Shown here: piece after piece, positions 56,099-64,000 of the stretch
How the letters are laid out: each line of letters opens with the position of its first letter
Numbering within the stretch: position 1 is the first letter of the stretch
Source: Pochonia chlamydosporia 170
Lineage: Eukaryota; Ascomycota; Sordariomycetes; Hypocreales; Clavicipitaceae
Assembly: GCF_001653235.2 (NCBI RefSeq)
Contig: NC_035794.1
Coordinates: forward strand, 2,046,001-2,110,000
Reading direction: 5' to 3'
Length of the DNA: 64,000 bases
Made by a program: the position numbers and the translations under genes
The notes under the pieces: model-generated
What the model saw: only the letters and a program-made list of their open reading frames with translations
What the model was told of the DNA's origin: nothing
Databases searched by the model: none

Positions 56099-57109
56099 TC
56101 ATACTTGTGGCCTCCAACTGCGCGAACTTGTGAGCACTTGACTAATCATGGTCATGTTCACAGGACCCTTGATGGAGTCTTGGTTGGCAATCTTGACAAT
56201 GAGACTGGCCATGGCCAACTCAATGTGAAGCTTAATGATATACGCCACTGGGTCAAACTGGACGTATCTGGAAGAACAAGTCAGTAAATCAGCTTAGTAA
56301 AGACGAACGTCCTCGGTCGCTTGAGTAAAGAAAGCCAATGGGCCCTTACAGATATGAGTTTGGCATTTCCAACAATCCAAGTACCAACGCATCCATCGCT
56401 GTAGACAGGCATACCATGGCAATGTTCAACTTGAACAGCCGCCAGTACTTGATCAAGCCGCCGGCGATGAGATGATAGTGAACCAAGAACAAGAAGTAAA
56501 TATTGAGACCGAGGTCGACGATTAAGAAGAATGTCTTCTCCGCGGTCTCGAAAATGTGATTCAGACGTTTTTGAGAGGGCTGTGCGGTTGACAGCTGCGC
56601 GGGTACCCAGATGGAGCAAACGGCAAGATTAATTCCCAGAATGGAAATGAAGAGGCCAAGCTTGAGCCACAATACCTTGCGTTTGTCGAACATGACGAGT
56701 GAGATGCGGTTGGCCATGATTTGCGGCAGAATCTGGGTGTGCATAGTCCACAGCGCGACTGCTGCTATTAGCTTCCAAACTAGAATCAAGAGCCATGTCT
56801 TTGACAAGAAACACACCAGTTGCTATGTAGAGAGAACGACTATTTTAAGTTCTTGTCAGCTCAGGCTGCTTCTTTGATAGCCATGTAGACTCAAGGCACT
56901 CACCTTCCCTTGATGACATCTATCATGTAGAGGTATGTCATGATGGCAAATACAAAGTTAATTGACACATCGAGCCAAATCATATAGACGTAGGCACTGC
57001 GAAATATATTTGAGCTTTTTGCAATCCTCTCTGTCTGGTTGATGATTTTGAAAACCGTGAAGGGGACGATGCCCATGAAGAACCCAAAACCAATGGATGC
57101 TAAATCCAT
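56099..57109 (-). CDS. Multi-pass integral membrane protein, fungal family of unknown function
   Basis: At least three exons. The first (57109 to about 56903) encodes MDLASIGFGFFMGIVPF and two helices. The second (about 56816-56355) encodes helices around WLLILVWKLIAAVALW, LGLFISILGINLAVCSIWV, LIVDLGLNIYFLFLVHYHL and VCLSTAMDALVLGLLEMPNSY. The last (56267-56099) begins YVQFDPVAYIIKLHIEL, joined by a GTAAGG donor in frame. This pattern of about seven helices is known from fungal integral membrane proteins resembling PTH11/rhodopsin-like fungal proteins, often next to metabolic clusters. The join of exons 1 and 2 cannot be made in frame with the obvious signals, so either an unusual splice or a small lesion is present. 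An upstream exon with MAHERDF (near 57257) is possible. Role unknown. Confidence 0.68.
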
Positions 57110-59024
57110 GTCATGACCATTTAGTGCTGGTGTATCAGCTGCAAGAAAATCGGTGTAAATCTTTGAAAAGAGAAATAGAAAGGGAAATGATGATCACGAT
57201 CTGACGTACAGTCGCCTTTTCTCCTGGTGTACTGTCAAAATCCCGTTCATGTGCCATTGGACCAAAAGCCTACATAGGACTGGCTCTGCAAAGACAAGAA
57301 ACAACTTTCTTTTATAACATCCCGCGAGTAAGTTAAAACGGCAAAAAGCAAATGTAGCGGGAAATTAAAGTCGGCGAGCAGATGCTCATGTTGGTCTCAG
57401 CTTTGACGCTAGGTGCACCATGTCCCGTCAGTGAACCCCGGCTGGCTGCTGGGGCAAGACATTCCTGGCTGTACTCCGTAGTGACGATAATGACATATCA
57501 TGTTGTCTTGAATCTTGACAGATGAATGAACGTCCAAGCCTTGTGGTTGTAACTATGACATACATGTTATGGCGTCGTCGGCATGGGACATGACCACCAA
57601 TAGCGGAGCGAACCGCAAACCATCAATGAGCAAAAGTCTCTCGACGTCGTGTCTGTTGATTAAAAAACCGCCACTAACACAAACTCTAAAAAAAAATAGC
57701 CAAGATCGACAAGACATTGAGAATTGCCAAAAATATGGAGAGCAAGGGCTGTCAAGTCGGCCGCCTCACGGATCATGCGCGCCGTTTCAGTCACGTCGAC
57801 ACGTAAGTTGCATATAGTACTCTGTAGTTCTTTCTTAAATCCAGTAAATTTAGTGTAGCGTAGAATGGAGGCGTGGTGCGCACATTCTTTCGCACTTTTG
57901 CTCTGTGGCTTTACTCAAGTCTGCGGTACTAGCCCTTCGTGTAAATTTTGGATCGGCTTTTGCGCTGTAGACCTAGTTTTCGAGTTTCTGTGTATAAATT
58001 AAGACCCATTCATTGAATTGTACCAACCCACGTTATGTCCTGAGTGTTGACATGTCTTGAAAACGACGCGTGAACAATGGTGGTAGTGTCAAGGTAGTTG
58101 AGACAGTTGACAGCTTGGCGCCGACAAATCTGGGGATTGCCAGAAGTAATTAACCCAGATATGCTTGTCCAATGATGCAGCAATGGCAGCGACATGAAAA
58201 GGCTTGCTAAGTCCTGTCGAAAACTTATAGAAGCGGTCAACTGCTCGCAAAACAAAGTAGGCTTGCCTGGTCAACTCGAAATTTGAGCTAGAGTCATCAA
58301 GTGTCAAGTCTTTGCAAGACTAGTCAGGATTGTTAAGTGCTTAGATATTGAACGCCCAAGCAAACACATTTTAGTTCTTGTCAACTTGTATTGGATGTGA
58401 CTGATATGCATATTGAACCAGACGATATGTAGTCGTTCAGCCAGTTGAGGCGATTGATCAGCGATCAGCACCCAATCCATGTCGGCAGCTGTCCGAATTG
58501 TTTGGTTGTAGGAGTGGTGCTCCTTCGGGGAGAGAGAATCTTGCAATTGGTATGTGGCGATAATGATATCGTATCTGCAGATCGACCAGCGATGCCAAGT
58601 TTGAGGCGATTCACGGATTGGAATCTTTGTGCTTCGTTGTTCTGTTGTTGAACTTGGAACTTCACGCCTTACCAAGCTGCCAACACTGGATGTGAACATT
58701 GAACTGCTGATCAGTGACTGATCAGTGATGACCCCGCCAGGCCAACATTGAACATGGAAGGCGCGCCCTGCCCTCCTGCCCTGCCACCCTGCCCTGCTAC
58801 CCTGCATTCAAACCACCAGACTAGTTGACCACAGCCAGACATTTGCGATCTGCGATTTCAATGTTGCCATTTGCCCAGCATTCAGGCTTCCTGTACCAAG
58901 ACGCCCGGGAGGATTCTTCGCCGACCAACTGTGGTATAAAAGGTCACCAGCAGGAATACCAACATCAACGGCACCGACGTCAACTTCCAGACCTACCTGC
59001 AGTCTTATTCTTCCCACACTCGCA
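57110..59024. other. 1.9-kb intergenic region
   Basis: No supported gene. It includes TACTCCGTA at 57472-57480, a double CTGATCAGTGA repeat at 58705-58728, and a CCCTGCC-like tandem array at 58764-58804. The right end holds the promoter of the dehydratase gene, with a TATAAAA-like site at about 58935. Confidence 0.5.
58764..58804. repeat. Degenerate CCTGCC tandem array
   Basis: About six imperfect copies of a six- to nine-base CCTGCC unit, upstream of the dehydratase gene. Purely sequence-level. Confidence 0.6.
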
Positions 59025-59993
59025 ATGCAGCCCACCGTCACAGAAACCGCCGCCCAGGCAGTTCAAGCCAGAAACCGCATCAAAGGGCACATCTACCAAA
59101 CACCAGTGATCCCATCCCGGAAGAACAATGACAGCAACGGTACGCGTCTTTTCTTCAAGGCGGAGAATTTTCAGCTCACTGGGTCCTTCAAACTCAGGGG
59201 CGCAATGTCCAAAATGTCCGCGCAGAGCTCCAATAATGCTGAGCGACTGATAACAGCATCTTCCGGCAACCATGGCATAGGCGCCGCTTTCGCCGCTCAT
59301 GCTCTCTCTCGAAATCTTACTGTTGTGCTTCCAGAGACGGTTGTTCCGGCAAAACTGAAAAAGATTGAGTCGTATGGCGTGGATGTCATTCTCCATGGTG
59401 CTGAGACGGGTCTTGCGGAACAACATGCCCAGAAGCTCGCTGCGTCGGGAGAATACAGCTACATTTCACCTTACAATGACCCAGACATAGTAGCCGGCCA
59501 GGGGACCATTGGACTTGAGATTCTCGAGCAATGCCCGCAAGTGGACAACATTTTCATTTCCATGGGCGGCGGGGGCCTCGTCAGTGGCATTGGATCTGTG
59601 TGCAAGGCCTTCAACCCGAAAACAAGGATATTCGGCGTGTCTGCAATCAATTCCATGGCTCTTGCCGAGTCAATGAGAGCAGGAAAGGTGGTGGAAACGG
59701 AACACCTGGATACCTTGGCTGAGGCTGTTGCGGGCGGCATGGACGAAGATTCAATCACTCTTCCGCTGGCTACATCAGTGGTGGATGAGGTCATCGAATG
59801 CAGCGAAGATGACATTATCCAAGCACTGAAGACTATTGCATTTGACGAGAATATGATTGTTGAAGGCTCTGCAGCGCTCGCTCTTGCGGGATATAGCAAA
59901 GTCGCTGACCGGGTCGCTGGTCAAACCAGCGTTATCGTCTTGTGTGGTGCCAATTTTGACCAACAACGCCTTATCCGTATAATATTTGGATAA
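59025..59993 (+). CDS. Serine/threonine dehydratase-like PLP enzyme (fold type II)
   Basis: One exon, 322 residues. PLP Lys56 lies in QLTGSFKLRGAMSK. TASSGNHGIGAAFAA is the substrate loop, ISMGGGGLVSGIG the phosphate-binding loop, and CGANFD near the end replaces the usual CGGN-type Ser/Cys block near the pyridine nitrogen. The length fits catabolic threonine dehydratase or serine racemase, with no regulatory ACT domain. Members deaminate L-serine or L-threonine to the oxo acid and ammonia, or racemise serine. It is cytosolic, with no leader visible. It converges on the salicylate-hydroxylase-like gene with only 75 bases between stops. Confidence 0.9.
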   Translation: MQPTVTETAAQAVQARNRIKGHIYQTPVIPSRKNNDSNGTRLFFKAENFQLTGSFKLRGAMSKMSAQSSNNAERLITASSGNHGIGAAFAAHALSRNLTVVLPETVVPAKLKKIESYGVDVILHGAETGLAEQHAQKLAASGEYSYISPYNDPDIVAGQGTIGLEILEQCPQVDNIFISMGGGGLVSGIGSVCKAFNPKTRIFGVSAINSMALAESMRAGKVVETEHLDTLAEAVAGGMDEDSITLPLATSVVDEVIECSEDDIIQALKTIAFDENMIVEGSAALALAGYSKVADRVAGQTSVIVLCGANFDQQRLIRIIFG

Positions 59994-60068
59994 ATATAGA
60001 ACAAAATTAGACAAATTTACGTGATATTGTTTCATTGGTCTGTAATTTGATGTAATAACTCATCAACA

Positions 60069-61399
60069 TCACCTACCTCGCAACTCTTTGAGGCGCTCAT
60101 TCGCTCTCGCCAGGTCGGCTTGCAAATCATGTGTCCAAATCCACTGAAACCTCTTACTCAAGTTGTCCAAAATTATGACCAAATCGTCTGCGCACTCTGG
60201 GTGCGTCATTGTATACAGACGGCCCGTTTCATCACTTGTTCGGACAATCTCTTGAGCCCGGGGCCGACATATTGAATCATAAATGCCAAACGCATACTCC
60301 ATCTCTTGGACGTCTCTGACTTGTCCTAGCAAATGAGACAGAACGAGCGCATCCTCAAAGCATTGACCAGCGCCAGCGCCTTGATGCGGTGTTGAAGCGT
60401 GAGCGACATCTCCTAGCAGTGCAATACGTCCATTTGTGTATGTCGGGGTAGAAAGATGATGGAACAATCCCCATTTCAACGGTTTAGCCCACTTTGAGCA
60501 CGTATATTAGCAGTTTCCCCTGGGGCAACAAAAGACCGGACATCGGGACTTACTTCAAGCAGCTGAAGGAGCCTGGGATCGCAGCCCTCAAAGTCGGCGA
60601 CCATAGCATCCTTGCTTACTTCTTGAGTTGAATGAGAATATGTCCATTCCTCATTCATCTGCCTTCCCCCGAGGAAGTTGAAGCCGCCATTTGTCAGAGG
60701 ATATGCTGCAAAGTACCGGCCCCGGTCTATAAATATTTTGCTATCGTCCGCATAGTCGCCCAGAATGCGTTGTGCTTCACCCGGCGGAACTAACCCTCGA
60801 TACACATAGCGACCACTATATGTCAACTGGACCTGATCCGGGAACTTATCTTGCAGAACCGCCTTTCGAGTGATACCTTTGCCTCCATCACACCCAACAA
60901 CCGCATCTACTTCCACGGAGTGTCCATCTTCAAAGTCAACTTTGACTCTTTGCCCAACGTGACGTACGTTGACAGCTCGCATGCCGAACTTTAGAGAGTC
61001 ATTGATCGATAGCAAGCTCTTCATCAATTCCAGCAAGTCTCTTCGATGAGCGCCACTCCTAACGAAGTCCTCCGATCCAACTGCCACGCCGTTGAACCCT
61101 CGATGGCTGCCAAATCCGGGCTCAGCAAGCAAAAAGTCTGCAAAGTTGTGCTGCTTCTCCGGGGATTGGTTCTTGATGGAGATTTTGTCATAGCCCTCCC
61201 ACAACTTCGGGTCGATGAGTGCCATTGCCCTCGTCGTGTTGGGTCCCAGTGTAATGCCCGCCCCAATGGCATTCAGCTCAAGTGTGGCTTCGTAGATGGT
61301 GAAGGAGACGTTTCGGCGGCTGAGGCCAATGCCAAGTGCAAGACCGGCAATGCCTCCGCCGATTATTGCAATGTGAGGTTTTGCATTCTGTGTGTCCAT
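60069..61399 (-). CDS. Salicylate-hydroxylase-like FAD monooxygenase
   Basis: Two exons, 61399-60554 and 60491-60069, give 422 residues, the normal length of group A monooxygenases without a C-terminal cap. FAD loop IAIIGGGIAGLALGIGLSR; Arg/His region SGAHRRDLLELM; DG motif VVGCDGGKGITRKAV; GD motif IALLGDVAHASTPHQGAGAGQ with CFEDALVLSHLLG. Typical partners are salicylate (decarboxylating hydroxylation to catechol) and similar aromatic acids. It could feed catechol to the extradiol dioxygenase encoded 25 kb away, which is speculation. It lies in a group with a P450 and a dehydrogenase. Confidence 0.9.
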
Positions 61400-61885
61400 G
61401 ACGAAGATAAAGTACCTTCTTCCCGTCCACGGCCAGTTCTATCGTCAACGTACCAACCGACACCTGACTCGAGCAACGTTGCTGTGAATTGCAAATGGCA
61501 GTCCCAGATTTGGGCAAAGCCGGAGAATTGCGGGGTCTGGTTCCTGGTGTTGCAGGTATCATCCATTGATCCAAACCAGAAAGCTACATAAACTTTCGCA
61601 GATGCTCAGATCTGGACGGACTCCATAGCAGGAGTCAACATCTACCAATTTGCCAATCTTGCCAGCTTCATTTAAGCCCTTATGAGATGGCAGTATGCAA
61701 TGCTAGAAAAAACATTCTATTACATACAAAGTACGGAGTCCGATATCCTCTCCGTTTACAGTTACGCCCAAACCACAAAGTGCCCAATTTCGGTATAAGA
61801 TAATTATAGTAATTCTGATAAATATTGCACCTGCTCTTTCCACTCATCGGGTAGGAGTCCAAATGTTGAACTTTGCCTCATTTGC
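61400..61885. other. Intergenic region, no gene seen
   Basis: Promoter of the flavin monooxygenase and 3' flank of the small secreted-protein gene. TACGGAGTC, a near copy of the recurring word, lies at about 61732. Confidence 0.5.
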
Positions 61886-62357
61886 TCAGTAGTAAGGGCG
61901 CGCCCTTTCGCTATTTACTTCATTGGCAATCCCATTCGTAACAGCGTGAATTGCATCACCAGCGAGGCCCCCAGAGAATACATTAGCTAAATCCGTGGCA
62001 CCATTGACAATACCGGCCACCAGTGGCCCAACTATGGGGATGGAATGGAGAAGCTGGCTAACGCCGGGGATATAGACAGAGCTGTCCTGTTCTTCAGCTT
62101 CCTCACGCCTCCATATCTCGCTCCGTCGATAATCCATGGCTTTTTTTTTTTTTTTGCTTATTAGCGCTGTCATGTTCGGATGTTTCTTGCGCAAAGCTCT
62201 CTTCATTACCTTCAACCTTGGTATTCAAAAACGGTGCATCGTGTGTGTTGGCATCCTGAGTTCTCGCAATACTTTGTACCGTGGTGGCTGTGTCGGTGAT
62301 TGGGGCAGCAAAGGCACAGGAGTGCAGGAGCAGTAGGGAGGCAGTGATGAACTTCAT
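61886..62357 (-). CDS. Small secreted protein, reading frame shifts at a run of 15 A
   Basis: From the ATG at 62357 the product has a signal peptide, MKFITASLLLLHSCAFA with cleavage near AFA-APIT, then a polar Thr/Asp-rich part. At 62141-62155 a run of 15 A (coding strand) encodes a Lys run. In the starting frame translation ends soon after, at 62103. In the next frame it continues with MDYRRSEIWRREEAEEQD and a Gly/Ile/Val-rich tail with IPIVGPLVAGIVNGA to 61886. The two halves look like one protein of about 155 residues. The cause may be a sequencing slip, a true frameshift or an unseen intron. No homologue is recognised; it could be a secreted effector-like protein. I report the joined span, not a corrected sequence. 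Confidence 0.6.
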
Positions 62358-63551
62358 TGCGTATTCTTTCACAAAACAGAATAAAATATTTGGTGGCAAT
62401 ATCCGAAGCCAAACGCACCGAGATGAGGGATCAATGACATGATATGCCTTTCATCCATGTGCTAAACTACAAGTTGAATGATGGCACGAGTCCCTGCCAG
62501 CACTGGTATGCTCATGGTTCAGGACATACGGCGAAACATGTCGAAAGCCCTTTTCTGGCACGCAAGGGTGAAGTTGACCAAAGACGGAATGAGACCAAGC
62601 ATTCTTCACATTCGGCAATTAACAGGCTCTCAAGCGGGATATACGGGATTTAAATTTCGTGCAGTGAAGGGTCTTCAGAAGCGATCATTTAAGCGCTAAA
62701 CTTGCCTCTTGTCGTCGCTCATCAAATCACACACGTACTTTGCGCAACGAACGTTGGCCACAGTCGCTGAAGCTAGTGTTCTTAATTATCTGAAAAAATT
62801 TACGAAATGCCAGGACACACGAATCCTTTATCTGGCCATAAGGGGAGTTCTAACTATGAGCCTGCATGAAGCCGACGGCAGGAATAATAGAGACGTGATG
62901 TTCCTGCTACAAGCACATCTCTGTCTGCGAAAGGCTTAACTTGGTGTTGAGCTGTCTGATAAATGCACAATTAATGCAGTATTTTTGCAACCCAACCCGG
63001 CCAACAGAAAGGTAAGAATCGCCGTATGAGCTTGTCAACTTGGCGTGAAGAACGTGAGACCCCAGCCCTGCCAGTTGTATCCGCCCAGTGCGGTAGACTT
63101 TGTTCTTGAACTTGCAGTGTCAATCTCGGACAAGGGCCAGTGATGCTTCACTTTAGTCTCGAAAATGAAACCAACACCAAGTCAGTTAGTCAGTCTCTCC
63201 CGCCTGGCCATCAAAGGAACGGAACTCTACAAGACCAGGCCACGAGCAGTGTACTCTTACACTGCATATGTAATCTTCAAAGTCCCGTTGAGTCTCAGGT
63301 ACTGCGCTATTCGCGTTAGTGGCGGCGGTCTTAAGACCCCAGCTCTCTCAAGTGCTTGGAGAAACTTTGAACTTGTGTGGGGAAAGACCACTTGAGACTT
63401 CGGCTTCATGTCAATCAGTTACCCCAAACAATCCACTCCCACGTTTCACGCCGACTTGACTTACAGAGTGAGCATCCTCATCGAAGGCTCCCTGGACCTC
63501 CCGGAGTAAGCGAGGGCATATCAATCACCTAACTAGACAAATTCAACAAAC
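62358..63551. other. Intergenic region, no gene seen
   Basis: Divergent promoters of the secreted protein and of the last regulator. Short frames at 62444-62940 and 63165-63395 show no domains. Confidence 0.5.
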
Positions 63552-64000
63552 ATGCAGGCGAACAGGCCGGGTGTTTCTTCTCCCCCAGCCGCAAGGAGAT
63601 ATATCCGGTCGAGGAGTGGCTGCTTGACATGCAAGTGAGTCGCAGCGACACCACCGCTTGATTGATGGGAGCTATCCTTCTGACAAGTAGAATTAGGCGA
63701 CGAAAAGTCAAATGCAATGAACAGCATCCGAGATGCTCGCATTGCGAGCGGTTGAACATGGAATGTGTGTGGAATACGCCTCGTCGCATCGCGAATATGC
63801 AATCAGCGGCCCCGTTGAGTGACCAACGTTCACGGCCGCCACAAAGTGAAGCATCAAATATTTGGATGTCATCAGACTGGGGCCTGAGTCAGCCCTTGTT
63901 TGGATTGTTGCAGCAATTCGATTACGATGATTTGATGGGAAGTGCAAACACCCAAGACTGGTCCCAGGCAATCTCTGATCCCAGCAGAGGCATGTTGGTA
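63552..64000 (+). CDS. Zn2Cys6 transcription factor (N-terminal part; rest beyond window)
   Basis: Exons 63552-63634 and 63691 onward; the donor GTGAGT splits a Lys codon. The zinc cluster reads SGCLTCKIRRRKVKC then NEQHPRCSHCERLNMECVW, with all six Cys, at residues 25-53. As in many fungal regulators, the intron falls inside the cluster just after the second Cys. The frame stays open to the window edge through a Ser/Gln-rich linker with FDYDDLMGS. Probable regulator of the metabolic genes to its left; the target is unknown. Confidence 0.85.

Noticed and set aside
58304..58807. 167-codon minus-strand frame
   Set aside because: Starts within the CCTGCC tandem array, has no conserved features and no splice partners.

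Overview
The window is nuclear DNA of a filamentous ascomycete, most probably a Sordariomycete of the Hypocreales type (inference from gene content). Genes are split by short GT..AG introns of about 40-100 bases with CTAAC/CTAAT-like branch sites. They lie singly on both strands, and include Zn2Cys6 regulators, DUF2235, DUF6594, an OPT transporter and a hybrid histidine kinase, all typical of such fungi. Exon joins were worked out by hand from splice signals and reading frame; none is backed by RNA data. I found 27 protein genes, two of them cut by the window edges. I found no rRNA, convincing tRNA, CRISPR array or intact transposon.

Layout. 1-16 kb: a ManC-type mannose-1-phosphate guanylyltransferase (cut by the left edge), a Ulp1 SUMO protease, a DUF2235 hydrolase, an isopentenyl-phosphate-kinase-like enzyme, a bacterial-looking SMI1/KNR4-type protein and an OPT oligopeptide transporter. 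15.8-19.9 kb is gene-empty. 19.9-23.6 kb: an NmrA/isoflavone-reductase-like protein and a phenol-2-monooxygenase-like flavoprotein. 24-33 kb: a DUF6594 membrane protein, a tiny three-exon gene, then a caspase-fold peptidase and a 1,623-residue TPR-CHAT peptidase facing each other tail to tail 63 bases apart. This pair is the most interesting locus.

34.7-46.8 kb looks like a small aromatic-ring catabolic cluster: an extradiol (VOC) dioxygenase, a Zn2Cys6 regulator, a fumarylacetoacetate-hydrolase-family enzyme, an MhpA/TfdB-like flavin hydroxylase, an NAD(P)-binding protein and a second Zn2Cys6 regulator. Two divergent intergenic regions fall inside it. A plausible order is ring hydroxylation, meta ring cleavage, then C-C bond hydrolysis or decarboxylation. 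A hybrid histidine kinase follows at 47.6-51.3 kb.

52-64 kb holds a second loose metabolic group: a medium-chain dehydrogenase, a cytochrome P450, a multi-pass membrane protein, a serine/threonine-dehydratase-like PLP enzyme, a salicylate-hydroxylase-like flavoprotein, a small secreted protein whose frame breaks at a run of 15 A, and a Zn2Cys6 regulator cut by the right edge.
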